Assembly: GCF_036227205.1 (NCBI RefSeq)
Contig: NZ_CP109442.1
Location: forward strand, 5,146,001 to 5,210,000
Source of the DNA: Amycolatopsis sp. NBC_01480
GTDB lineage: Bacteria > Actinomycetota > Actinomycetes > Mycobacteriales > Pseudonocardiaceae
Reading direction: 5' to 3'
DNA: 64,000 nucleotides
In this document: positions 1-9,124 of the stretch, in pieces
Numbering within the stretch: the first letter of the stretch is position 1
How the letters are laid out: each line of letters begins with the position of its first letter
Translations under genes and position numbers: made by a program
Notes under the pieces: generated by a model
What the model was told of the DNA's origin: nothing
The model's database searches: none
Seen by the model: the letters and a program-made list of their open reading frames with translations, nothing else

Positions 1-354
1 CCGGCGGGCCTCCTGCTCGGGATCGCGTTTGTTCCAGGACGCGTCGGCCATGGTGCGGGTCAGCGCCTCGTCGGTGGCCCGGAAGTTCAGCAGCAGGCTG
101 GTGATCGCGTGCCGGACCGCTTCGACGTCGAGCTGGTCCGGCCCCGATCGTCGCGGGGCGGCCCAGGTCCGTTGCCCGCCCCGGCGTTTGTAGTGCTGCT
201 GCATCGCCTGCTTGGAGCGTTCGCCGTAGATCGCGCCCAGCTGTTCCCAGGTCCAGCCACTGTCCATGATGGACTCGATCAGCACCCGCTCGGCCTGCTC
301 GACGGCCTCGCGGGCCCACGGCATCATCCGCAACGCGATCAAGGATTCATCCAC
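1..354 (-). CDS. Putative helix-turn-helix DNA-binding protein (3' end outside window)
   Basis: The first 118 codons are visible on the minus strand and the frame runs open off the left edge. A helix-turn-helix-like stretch is visible at about residues 28-52 (SGWTWEQLGAIYGERSKQAM), resembling HTH segments of small actinobacterial DNA-binding proteins. The chosen start is GTG at 354 because a TACGTT -10 hexamer lies 6 nt upstream and no ATG is available before the in-frame stop, so the mRNA is probably leaderless. It lies downstream of the monooxygenase on the same strand, separated by a double palindrome that overlaps its promoter, which suggests autoregulation. The family is not identified with certainty; a regulator of the neighbouring monooxygenase is possible but is inference. 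Confidence 0.7.
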   Translation of the reverse strand, partial: MDESLIALRMMPWAREAVEQAERVLIESIMDSGWTWEQLGAIYGERSKQAMQQHYKRRGGQRTWAAPRRSGPDQLDVEAVRHAITSLLLNFRATDEALTRTMADASWNKRDPEQEARR

Positions 355-356
355 CT

Positions 357-404
357 CGTCAACGTATTGGTTGACGTATTGGTTCGTCAACCAACACGTT
401 GACG
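357..404 (-). promoter_or_regulatory. Double palindromic operator overlapping a promoter
   Basis: Two copies of CGTCAAC-N6-GTTGACG lie at 357-376 and 385-404, head to head and 8 nt apart, giving four equally shaped half-sites. The minus-strand promoter for the HTH gene is embedded in them: TTGACG (385-390) as -35, 18 nt spacer, TACGTT (361-366) as -10. A dimeric regulator bound here would block RNA polymerase directly. The palindrome is read from sequence; its role and its regulator are inference. Confidence 0.6.
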
Positions 405-426
405 CGGCTCTTCGCCGGTGAGGTGA

Positions 427-1905
<1,479 letters not shown>

Positions 1906-1910
1906 CTACG

Positions 1911-1964
1911 TCAATCGCCCGACCGTGGCAGGAAGGAGAGCACCCACATCGATACAGCGTTCAT
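1911..1964 (-). CDS. Candidate 17-residue leader peptide of rox
   Basis: ATG at 1964 follows a very strong ribosome site (GAGGAGGTGAG, about 7 nt away) and encodes MNAVSMWVLSFLPRSGD, then TGA at 1913-1911. It lies inside the predicted rox transcript (promoter 2005-2032) and ends 53 nt before the rox start, with a hairpin in between. Its ribosome site is stronger than that of rox, the usual layout of regulatory upstream peptides ahead of actinobacterial resistance genes. No homology to a known leader is claimed. Translation and function are inference from layout. Confidence 0.5.
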   Translation of the reverse strand: MNAVSMWVLSFLPRSGD

Positions 1965-2004
1965 GGGTCTCACCTCCTCGGGCGGTGTCGCGGTCCACTC
2001 CAAG

Positions 2005-2032
2005 CTACTAGCCCGGGCGTCGCCCCGTCCAA
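2005..2032 (-). promoter_or_regulatory. Candidate rox promoter
   Basis: On the minus strand TTGGAC (2032-2027), a 16-nt spacer and TAGTAG (2010-2005) make a sigma-70-type promoter. The start site near 1998 would give a leader of about 140 nt that contains the 17-codon frame and the hairpin. The spacer contains the short palindrome GGGCG-T-CGCCC. Confidence 0.45.
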
Positions 2033-2059
2033 TCGCTTCCCGGCCACGCCCCTGGCTGA

Positions 2060-4153
2060 TCAGGCGGTCGGCCGGCCCGCGCCCGCGTAGTCGTCACCCG
2101 GCTTGCGGTAGGGGTGGACCTGCACGGCCTGGCCGGTCTGCGGCGCGTCGATCATCTGCTGGTTGCCGATGTAGAGGCCGACGTGGTGGATTTTCGTGGC
2201 GGGCTCGCCGTAGAAGATCAGGTCGCCCAGCTGGGGCGCGTCCACGTGCGGGACGCTGCGGAACTGCGTGTCGGCCGTGCGCATGAGCTTGACGCCCGCG
2301 CTGCTGTACGCCGCGGTGGTCAGGCCGGAGCAGTCGAAGCCGGGGTCGGCGTCGCCGGTGCCGTTGCCGCCCCAGACGTAAGGCAGGCCGATCTGGTCGA
2401 TGGCGAAGTCGACCGCGCTCAGCACCGCGGGGTTGGGGGCCTGGCTGCCCTGGCCGACGGTGCCGTAGACGTTGGTCGTCGCCAGCGTGCGGTGCAGGAA
2501 GAGCGGCGCTGTCTGCAGGGAGCTGACGGCGTTCCACCAGTCCTTCGACAGGTCGCGCCCGTCGGCGCAAAGGGCGCGCCCGGTGGTGAGCGCGGCGTCG
2601 TCGACGTTCTGCGGGTCGGGCTTCCCGCCGGACGCGCTGCGCTGCCACTTCGCCCAGATCGCCGGCGACAACTGCATCGGCCCGGACGCGTTCGCCGTCG
2701 AGACGACGCGGTTGTAGAAGTCGCGCACCTCGACGGTGCCCAGGGGTTTCGCGAGAGTCCCGCTGGGGTCGAGGTGGTCACCCTGCGCGCGGCCGTGGTC
2801 GCTGGTCACCTTGCCGACGGCGGCGAGCGTGATCCACGAAAGGTGGCAACCGGGCTGTTCCTTGCCGAGCGTGACGGTCGCCTCGGCGTAACCGGTCATG
2901 GCGCGTAAGGGAATGTCGAGCCACTGACTGGTCCGTGAAGCCCACGCGTCGAACTCACTCGCCTTCGGCACGTTCGGCTGGGTAGGCACGGCACTGCTCG
3001 CCGGCGGCGCCCCGGCCGACGACGGCGCCCCGGCCGACGACGGCGACGGCGCCGTGGAGGTGAGGGCCGCCGTATTGGCCGCCTGTTGGCTACCAGGCGC
3101 GAACTGCACCGCGACAACCAACGCCGCGACAGCCACAACAACCGCCGCGAGGACGACCACGGTGCGCCGCCGCTTCGGCCGCTGCCCGGTGGCAAGCCCG
3201 CCGTCGCCACTGCCTGGCGACTGCTCGCCACCTCCGGGCGCTGCCTCGCCGCCGACTGGCGATGACTCGCTATTTCCTGGCCACGTCTCGCCACCGACCG
3301 GCGACGCCTCGCCGCTGTCTGGCGATGGCTCGCCACTTCCCGGCCACGGCTCGCCACTGACTGGCGACGCTTCCTTCCCGGCTGGCTGACCAGCGGAATC
3401 CTCACCCCACAACGGTGCCAGCGCCAGCGATTCCCCCGCCGGCACGGGCTGCTCCGGCCGCGTGGACGTCTCCGAGCCGAACAGCGGTTTCGCGCCGAAC
3501 AGCGGCTTCGTGCCGGAACCCGTGTCAGGTTCCTGCTCTGATGCGGGGACGGCCGCAGGCTCCATGTCAGGTTCCTGACTCGGCCGCGCAACCCCAGCAT
3601 CCGGCTGGGCCTCGCCGCCGGGCTCCGCCGTCTTGGCCGAGCGGGCGGCTTCCACATCCGCTTCCGTCGGGTCGGCTGCGATTGAGCCCCCGCCGCCCGA
3701 GCGAGTCTCCGCCGAGTCGGCTTCAGCCGGGCCATCGGCTTCCGCGCCGGCTCCCGCCGCGCCGGCTTCGGCCGCGCTGCCGTCGCACGAACTGGCCGCC
3801 GCGGTGCTGACATTCGCCGAGCTGGCACCGGCCGTACCGACGTCTTCCGAGGTGGCTGCCGCCGCGATGGCCTCCGCCGTGCTGACATCACCTGGGCTGG
3901 CTCCGGCCGAACTGGCGTCGCCCGAGTGAGTTTCCGTTGAGCTGCCTGTCACCGAGCTGGCGTCCGCTGAGCCGGCATCGCCCTTGCCGGTTCCCGCCGT
4001 ACTGGCCCCGGTCGAGCTGGCTCCGGAGCCAGGCCCCGCCGAGCCAACCCCCGCCGAGCCAACCCCGCCCGAGTCAGTCCCGCCCGAGTCAGACCCTCTC
4101 GAACCGCTCTCGCCCCCCGGCGACGAATCCCGTCCCACCCCTGCCGCCATCAT
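2060..4153 (-). CDS. Membrane-anchored NlpC/P60 peptidase with degenerate transglycosylase-like domain
   Basis: 697 residues. Residues 1 to about 330 are a Ser/Ala/Gly/Glu-rich low-complexity region with repeats of S/GGE-x-P type. A single membrane segment (about 334-356, after RPKRRR) follows, giving an inside-out topology. The outer part has a lytic-transglycosylase-like region (about 430-500, LAAVGKVTSDHGR ... GPMQLSP) and a C-terminal NlpC/P60 domain with FDCSG (Cys near 606) and HHVGLY (His near 656). In this transglycosylase family the residue before SDHGR is normally the catalytic Glu (VES); here it is Thr, so that domain is probably inactive. The peptidase likely cuts peptidoglycan stem peptides. 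The start overlaps the nucleoside hydrolase stop as ATGA. Confidence 0.85.
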   Translation of the reverse strand: MMAAGVGRDSSPGGESGSRGSDSGGTDSGGVGSAGVGSAGPGSGASSTGASTAGTGKGDAGSADASSVTGSSTETHSGDASSAGASPGDVSTAEAIAAAATSEDVGTAGASSANVSTAAASSCDGSAAEAGAAGAGAEADGPAEADSAETRSGGGGSIAADPTEADVEAARSAKTAEPGGEAQPDAGVARPSQEPDMEPAAVPASEQEPDTGSGTKPLFGAKPLFGSETSTRPEQPVPAGESLALAPLWGEDSAGQPAGKEASPVSGEPWPGSGEPSPDSGEASPVGGETWPGNSESSPVGGEAAPGGGEQSPGSGDGGLATGQRPKRRRTVVVLAAVVVAVAALVVAVQFAPGSQQAANTAALTSTAPSPSSAGAPSSAGAPPASSAVPTQPNVPKASEFDAWASRTSQWLDIPLRAMTGYAEATVTLGKEQPGCHLSWITLAAVGKVTSDHGRAQGDHLDPSGTLAKPLGTVEVRDFYNRVVSTANASGPMQLSPAIWAKWQRSASGGKPDPQNVDDAALTTGRALCADGRDLSKDWWNAVSSLQTAPLFLHRTLATTNVYGTVGQGSQAPNPAVLSAVDFAIDQIGLPYVWGGNGTGDADPGFDCSGLTTAAYSSAGVKLMRTADTQFRSVPHVDAPQLGDLIFYGEPATKIHHVGLYIGNQQMIDAPQTGQAVQVHPYRKPGDDYAGAGRPTA

Positions 4154-5103
4154 CGGCTCCCGGTGAGCCTCGACAGGACGAACTCGCGCAGCCCGTCCAG
4201 CTCGGTGTCGGTGGCGACCTCGATCCGGCGGCCCGGCGCCGACTCGGGGTCGTCGAGGGCGATGCGGCGGTCGACCAAGGTCATGCCGCGGGCGGGGCCG
4301 TCGGTGGTGTCGACGTTCACCGCGTACGTCTCCGTCTGCAGGATGCCCGGGTTGATCGCTTCGGCGACGGCGACGGCGTCGTGCATCACGATGCCGTCGT
4401 AGCCCAAAACCCGGCGGTAGTACGCGAGGTAGTCGGGGGTGAAGGCGTCCAGCGCCTCCCCGATCGGCCCCGAAGCGGCGAGCTTCGCCAGCCAGGCGGC
4501 GTCGACGGCGCATCGGTGCGTGAGGTCGAGCGGGACCATCACGCACGGCACCTCGTCCTCGGCGATCACGCGCCGCGCGGCCTCCGGGTCGGCCCAGATG
4601 TTGAACTCGGCGGCGGCCGTGATGTTGCCGCGGGCGACGCCGCCGCCCATCAGCACGATGCGCGCGATCTTGTCGCGGACCCCCGGGTGCGCGGCCAGCA
4701 GCGCGGCGATGTTCGTGAGCGGCCCGATCGGCGCGATCGTCACCGGCTCGTCGGACGCTTCGAGCAGGGAGACCAGCAGGCTGACGGCGTCCTGCGACTC
4801 CAGCGGGCGCGTCGCCTCGGGCAGCGAGCCGGCGCGCCCGGACAGGCCGTCGGCGCCGTGGACCTTGCCGTTGCGCTCCCCGCCGTAGACCAGCCGCCGC
4901 GCCGCGCCGGCCGCGACCGGGACGTCCGGGCGGCCGCACAGCTGCAGGAGACGGCGGGCGTTGGCGGTGGTCATGGCCAGCGGGACGTTGCCGAAAACGG
5001 TCGTCACCCCCAGCAGGTCGACGTCGGCCGACATCGCCGCCAGGGCGATCGCGAAAGCGTCGTCGACACCCGGGTCGGTGTCGATGATCAGCTTGGTCCC
5101 CAT
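4150..5103 (-). CDS. Nucleoside hydrolase (IU-NH family)
   Basis: 317 residues. The N-terminal Ca-binding signature DTDPGVDDAFA (residues 8-18) is intact, as are the GGGVARGNIT and later D/H-containing segments of the inosine-uridine hydrolase fold. The family cleaves the N-glycosidic bond of ribonucleosides in salvage; base preference cannot be told from sequence. ATG 5103 has AGGGGAGC 5 nt upstream. It is first in an operon with the NlpC/P60 gene, whose start overlaps its stop by 4 nt. It is divergent from the acyltransferase across 53 nt. Confidence 0.9.
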   Translation of the reverse strand: MGTKLIIDTDPGVDDAFAIALAAMSADVDLLGVTTVFGNVPLAMTTANARRLLQLCGRPDVPVAAGAARRLVYGGERNGKVHGADGLSGRAGSLPEATRPLESQDAVSLLVSLLEASDEPVTIAPIGPLTNIAALLAAHPGVRDKIARIVLMGGGVARGNITAAAEFNIWADPEAARRVIAEDEVPCVMVPLDLTHRCAVDAAWLAKLAASGPIGEALDAFTPDYLAYYRRVLGYDGIVMHDAVAVAEAINPGILQTETYAVNVDTTDGPARGMTLVDRRIALDDPESAPGRRIEVATDTELDGLREFVLSRLTGSR

Positions 5104-5143
5104 CGGTGCTCCCCTTGCCTGTGGCGGGCGTCCCCGCACAGGT

Positions 5144-5149
5144 TACGGT
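5144..5149 (+). promoter_or_regulatory. -10 hexamer for leaderless acyltransferase transcript
   Basis: TACGGT ends 7 nt before ATG 5157, predicting transcription start at or next to the A of the start codon. No Shine-Dalgarno sequence is present. Confidence 0.5.
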
Positions 5150-5156
5150 CAATGGC

Positions 5157-5912
5157 ATGACGTCGATGTGGGGTGCGCCCGCGCTGTCCCGCGTGCGCGC
5201 CTGGGGGCGGGCCCGGCGCGACCCGCACCAGGCCAAGTTCCTGACGGGCGACTCGCTGCGCTGGATCGTGCGCAACCGCGCGTACACGCCGTGGTACCTG
5301 GTCCGGTACTACCGGCTGCTGAAGTTCCGCCTGGCCAACCCGCACATCATCCTGCGCGGCATGGTGTTCCTGGGCAAGGACGTCGAGATCCACTGCCGGC
5401 CCGGCTACGGGCGGCTGGAGATCGGCCGCTGGGTGCACATCGGCGACGGGAACGCGATCCGCTGTCACGAGGGGTCCCTTCGCATCGGCGACAAGTCGGT
5501 GTTCGGCCGGCAGAACGTGATCAACTGCTACCTGGACATCGAGCTGGGCGCGGCCACGCTGGTCGCCGACTGGGTGTACATCTGCGACTTCGACCACGTG
5601 ACCGCCGACATCCACGTGCCGATCAAGGACCAGGGCATCGTGAAGTCGCCGGTGCGCATCGGGCCGGACACCTGGCTCGGCACGAAGGTGAGCGTGCTCA
5701 AGGGCACGCGCATCGGCCGCGGCTGCGTGATGGGCGCGCACGCCGTGGTCCGCGGCGACATCCCGGAGTACTCGATCGCGGTCGGCTCGCCGGCCCGCGT
5801 GGTGCGTAACCGCCAGGACGACTACGCCGCCGACGCCGCCCGCCGCGAGGCCGTCGCGGACATGGCCCGCAAGGCGAACAAGGCGTTGCAGAAGACCCTC
5901 GGCGAGAGCTGA
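5157..5912 (+). CDS. Left-handed beta-helix (hexapeptide-repeat) acyltransferase
   Basis: 251 residues with hexad repeats of the type V/I-G-x-x-x-x through the middle (EIGRWVHIGDGN, RIGDKSVFGRQNVI, RIGPDTWLGTKVSV, RIGRGCVMGAHAVV) and the C-terminal YSIAVGSPARVV closing motif typical of LbH O-acetyltransferases (WbbJ/maltose acetyltransferase group). They transfer acetyl or related groups from acyl-CoA to sugars or surface glycans. The acceptor is unknown here, and no glycan locus adjoins. The chosen ATG 5157 has a -10 hexamer 7 nt upstream. It converges with the permease gene at a hairpin. Confidence 0.8.
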   Translation: MTSMWGAPALSRVRAWGRARRDPHQAKFLTGDSLRWIVRNRAYTPWYLVRYYRLLKFRLANPHIILRGMVFLGKDVEIHCRPGYGRLEIGRWVHIGDGNAIRCHEGSLRIGDKSVFGRQNVINCYLDIELGAATLVADWVYICDFDHVTADIHVPIKDQGIVKSPVRIGPDTWLGTKVSVLKGTRIGRGCVMGAHAVVRGDIPEYSIAVGSPARVVRNRQDDYAADAARREAVADMARKANKALQKTLGES

Positions 5913-5964
5913 CGGGCCTCGCCTCTCCACGGCGAATCCGGCGTTCGCGCTGGTCAGGCGACCG

Positions 5965-5997
5965 GTGCCGCCGACGGGGGACGGTCGTCGGCGGCAC
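5965..5997. terminator. Bidirectional hairpin terminator
   Basis: GTGCCGCCGAC (5965-5975) and GTCGGCGGCAC (5987-5997) form a perfect 11-bp stem with an 11-nt loop between the convergent acyltransferase and permease stops. There is no strong T-tract, as is common in high-GC genomes. Confidence 0.6.
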
Positions 5998-6006
5998 GGG
6001 GAAACC

Positions 6007-7341
6007 TCACTCCTCGAAGGTGATCTCCGGCGGCGGACGGCGGAAGCCGTGGGTCAGGAACGTCAGGTAGACGATCCCGATCCCCAGCCACACCAGGCCG
6101 AAGACCAGCGCGATGCCGTCGAGGTTGATCAGCAGCCACAAATCGACGACGGCGCCGATCGCGGGGGCGACCAGCCAGGTCAGCACGTTGCGGCGGGTGG
6201 TGTTCCGTTCGCGGATCCAGGTGGCGATCACGCTGACGTTGACCATGGTGAAGGCCGTGAACGCGCCGAAGTTGATGAACGACGTCGAGGTCGTCACGTC
6301 CAGCGCCAGCGCGATCAGCCCCACCAGCCCGGTCAGGCCGATGGCGAACGTCGGCGTGTGCAGCTTCGGCTGGAGCCGGCCGAAGATCCGGGGCAGCACG
6401 CCGTCGCGGCCCATCGCGAACATCAGCCGTGACGCGCTGGCCTGCGCGGCGATGCCGGACGCGAACTGCGCGACGACGAGGCCGGCCAGGAAGAAACTGG
6501 CGAACAGGTTGCCGCCGATGTGCGTCGCGATCTCGAACGCCGCGGACGACTCGTCGTTGAAGACGCTGCCCGGGTGCACCAGCTGGGTGAAGTAGGCGAG
6601 CACGACGAAGATGCCGCCGCCGATCAGCGCGGTCAGCAGGATCGCGCGCGGGATGGTGCGCCGCGGCTCGATGGTCTCCTCGGTGAGCGTCGTGACGGCG
6701 TCGAAGCCGAGGAACGAGTAAGTCGCCAGCGCGGCGCCGCCCGAGATCGTCGCGAACGTGCTGCCCGCGTGGAAGAACGGGTCGCCGCTGGCGAGCGAAT
6801 GCCCGTCGGAGACCACCTGCGAGATCGAGAGGACCACGAAGAACGCGATCACCAGGATCTGGAAGGCCATCAGGACGAAGTTGGCCTTCTCGGCGATCTT
6901 GATGCCGAGCACGTTCAGCACGGTGGTCAGCAGGATGAACGCGATCAGCCACAGCCAGCTCGGAACGGCCGGGAACTGCGCGGACAGGTAGGCGCCGCCG
7001 ATCAGCCAGATCACCATCGGCAGGAAGAAGTAGTCCAGCAGCACGGCCCAGCCCACGAGGAAGCCGAGCCGGGAGTCGATGGCCTTGCGCACGTACGTGT
7101 AAGCGGATCCGGCGACCGGGTGGGTGGCGGCCATCTTGCCGTAGCTCGCGGCGGTGAACAGCATCGCGACCAGCGCCAGGACGTACGCCGAGGGGACGGT
7201 GCCCCCGGTTGTCGTCGCCACGACGCCGAACGTGCCGAGCACGATCAGCGGCGCCATGTACGCGAGTCCGAAGAGGACAACGCCGGGCAGGCCCAGCCGT
7301 CGTTCCAAAGTGGCCCCGGGGGCCGTGCTCGCCGTGCTCAT
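6007..7341 (-). CDS. APC-superfamily amino acid/amine permease
   Basis: 444 residues with about 12 hydrophobic segments and the APC N-terminal pattern LPGVVLFGLAYMAPLIVLGTFGVV, interrupted here only for length. ATG 7341 has AAGGAG 7 nt upstream and overlaps the stop of the carbon-nitrogen hydrolase (ATGA), so the two are cotranslated. The pairing of a permease with a nitrilase-superfamily hydrolase, and of both with a divergent GntR regulator, suggests uptake and hydrolysis of a nitrogenous compound. The substrate cannot be read from sequence. Confidence 0.85.
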   Translation of the reverse strand: MSTASTAPGATLERRLGLPGVVLFGLAYMAPLIVLGTFGVVATTTGGTVPSAYVLALVAMLFTAASYGKMAATHPVAGSAYTYVRKAIDSRLGFLVGWAVLLDYFFLPMVIWLIGGAYLSAQFPAVPSWLWLIAFILLTTVLNVLGIKIAEKANFVLMAFQILVIAFFVVLSISQVVSDGHSLASGDPFFHAGSTFATISGGAALATYSFLGFDAVTTLTEETIEPRRTIPRAILLTALIGGGIFVVLAYFTQLVHPGSVFNDESSAAFEIATHIGGNLFASFFLAGLVVAQFASGIAAQASASRLMFAMGRDGVLPRIFGRLQPKLHTPTFAIGLTGLVGLIALALDVTTSTSFINFGAFTAFTMVNVSVIATWIRERNTTRRNVLTWLVAPAIGAVVDLWLLINLDGIALVFGLVWLGIGIVYLTFLTHGFRRPPPEITFEE

Positions 7342-8219
7342 CGGGCTCCTTCTTGTCGCGGACGCCACCGGTCCGGCTCGATCCGGCCTTGGTAGAGCGG
7401 CAGTTCCAGCGGCGCGTCGGCCGCCGTGAACTGGTCCCACATCCGGTTGACGCCCGCCGTGCCCTCGCGCCGGACGCGGGCGACTTCGTCCAGGTCGATC
7501 GTGCGCGCGAGCACGCCGGACTCGTCGCCCGGCAGCTCGTCGAGCACGGTGCCCTCGGGGTCGACCAGGATGCTGTCTCCTACCCCGACGGGGCCGGCGG
7601 TATTCACGCTCGCGACGAAGACCTGGTTGGTGATCGCGTTCGCCCGCGCGAGCACGAGCTCCTGCAGGCGGTCGCGCGTCGTGGTCTGCACGGGGTTGAG
7701 CACGAGCTCCGCGCCGAGCCACGCGAGATGGCGGGCGACCTCGGGGAACCAGGCGTCGTAACAGATCGAGAAGCCCAGGCGGCCGACGCCGGCCAGGTCG
7801 GCGACCACGAAGCGGTCACCCGGGTCGTACGGCTCGTAGGGCCGCCACGGGAAGATCTTGCGGTAGCTGCCGGCCAGCTCGCCGCCGGGGGAGAAGACGA
7901 GGGCGGTGTTGAACAGTTCGCCGTTGTTGCCGCGTTCGCAGACGCTGCCCGGGGCGAGCCAGACGCCGAGGTCACCGGCCAGCTGCGCCAGCTCGCGGGT
8001 GCGCGGTCCGTCCAACGGCTGCGCGGCGGCGTTCAGCTGCTCCGTGCGTTCCTCGGCTGTGCCCTCGACGCCGCAGAGGTGCAGCTCCGGAAACGCGATC
8101 AGCCGGGTTCCGGGATGGTCGCTTAGCAAGGAGCGGACTTCGCCCGCGTACGCCTGCACGGTGTCGGTGTAGGGGCGCGGCGGCAGCTGGGCGAGCGCGA
8201 TCGGCAGCGGGCGGGACAT
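7338..8219 (-). CDS. Carbon-nitrogen hydrolase (nitrilase superfamily)
   Basis: 293 residues. The Glu-Lys-Cys triad is visible as FPELH (E45), YRKIF (K121) and SICYDAWFPE (C153). These cytosolic enzymes hydrolyse amides, N-carbamoyl compounds or nitriles; the CYDAWFPE context favours an amidase-type role. I prefer ATG 8219 over ATG 8237 because a TACTTT -10 hexamer lies 6 nt upstream, so it is leaderless. It is cotranslated with the downstream permease through a 4-nt overlap. Divergent GntR regulator 77 nt away. Confidence 0.85.
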   Translation of the reverse strand: MSRPLPIALAQLPPRPYTDTVQAYAGEVRSLLSDHPGTRLIAFPELHLCGVEGTAEERTEQLNAAAQPLDGPRTRELAQLAGDLGVWLAPGSVCERGNNGELFNTALVFSPGGELAGSYRKIFPWRPYEPYDPGDRFVVADLAGVGRLGFSICYDAWFPEVARHLAWLGAELVLNPVQTTTRDRLQELVLARANAITNQVFVASVNTAGPVGVGDSILVDPEGTVLDELPGDESGVLARTIDLDEVARVRREGTAGVNRMWDQFTAADAPLELPLYQGRIEPDRWRPRQEGAR

Positions 8220-8225
8220 GGGCGA

Positions 8226-8289
8226 AAAGTAGTCCATCTCGCACCGTCAAACAAGAGTGTTCATTTTGAGCAGTTTTGTGGGCTATCGT
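8226..8289. promoter_or_regulatory. Divergent leaderless promoters between hydrolase and GntR gene
   Basis: Minus strand: TACTTT (8231-8226), 6 nt before ATG 8219. Plus strand: TATCGT (8284-8289), 6 nt before ATG 8296. The AT-rich centre (8249-8275) contains AACACTCTTG and TTGAGCAG words that could hold a GntR operator, but no clean palindrome was found. Confidence 0.5.
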
Positions 8290-8295
8290 CGACTC

Positions 8296-9009
8296 ATGGC
8301 TGCCGACCTGCGCGCGCCCGCGTTGACGGGCATCCGGCGCCTGTCCGCGCTCGACACCGTCCGAGCCCGCATCGCGCTCGCCATCGAACTGGGCCTGCTC
8401 GGGCCGGGTGAGCGGTTGCCGCCGAACGGCGAAATCGCGCGGGCGCTGGGCGTCGGCGACATCACCGTGCGCCGGGCGCTGGTGTCGTTGTGCGAAGACG
8501 GCGTGCTCGAACGCCGCCGCGGCCGCAACGGCGGCACCCTCGTCGCCGTCGACGCGCCCGCGGGGCGAGTCGGCGAGATCAAGGCGTATGAGGAGTCGAC
8601 GGCCGAAGTCCGGGAGCTGATCGACCACCGTTTGGTGCTCGAGTCGGGCCTGGCCCAGCTGGTCGCCCTGCGCCGCCCGGACGAGTCGATCGACCGCCTC
8701 CGCGACCTCGTCCACCGCATGGACGCCGCGACGAGCTGGGCCGAATTCCACGACCTCGACGCCGAGTTCCACCTGACCGTGGCCGCCGCGGGAGCACCGG
8801 CGCCGGCGGTGAAGCAGTACGGCCAGGTGCTGCGCGAGCTGTATCGCTTCTACCTGCCCTACCCGATGTCCGCGCTGCGGGCGTCCAACCGCGAACACGA
8901 ACTGCTCGTCCAGGCCCTCGCCGATCAGGAGCCGGAGACCGCCGCGCTCGTCACGCGAGCCCACGTGGGCGAACTCCACCGGACGATGTTTGTCGGGCTG
9001 GGCCGCTGA
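8296..9009 (+). CDS. GntR-family regulator, FCD type
   Basis: 237 residues. The winged-HTH occupies about residues 15-80 (LGPGERLPPNGEIARALGV, TVRRALVSLCEDGVL), followed by an all-helical C-terminal FCD-like ligand domain with the His-bearing patterns EFHDLDAEFHLTV and NREHELL. It is divergent from the hydrolase-permease operon with overlapping promoter space, so it most likely controls that operon. The effector is unknown. The start is ATG 8296, leaderless by the -10 position. Confidence 0.85.
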   Translation: MAADLRAPALTGIRRLSALDTVRARIALAIELGLLGPGERLPPNGEIARALGVGDITVRRALVSLCEDGVLERRRGRNGGTLVAVDAPAGRVGEIKAYEESTAEVRELIDHRLVLESGLAQLVALRRPDESIDRLRDLVHRMDAATSWAEFHDLDAEFHLTVAAAGAPAPAVKQYGQVLRELYRFYLPYPMSALRASNREHELLVQALADQEPETAALVTRAHVGELHRTMFVGLGR

Positions 9010-9052
9010 AACTCGGTGGGGTGTCAGGTTCCTGTCGCTTGGGGTTCGCTGG

Positions 9053-9124
9053 CCGGGAGCCGGGAGCCGGGAGCCGGGAGCCGGGAGCCGGGAGCCGGGA
9101 GCCGGGAGCCGGGAGCCGGGAGCC
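9053..9124. repeat. Perfect 7-bp tandem repeat, about 10 copies
   Basis: The unit CCGGGAG is repeated about 10.3 times without error. One strand carries GGG every 7 nt, so it could form G-quadruplex structures. It lies 43 nt after the GntR stop in a 463-nt gap before the S33 peptidase; the degraded words GGGAGTCGGG and GGAGCCG continue to about 9250. Copy number is expected to vary between strains by slippage. No gene is seen in the rest of the gap. Confidence 0.95.

Noticed and set aside
2060..5287. One 1,075-codon frame spanning the NlpC and nucleoside hydrolase genes
   Set aside because: The upstream third is an out-of-frame Arg-rich reading of the nucleoside hydrolase; the true start is at the ATGA overlap at 4153.
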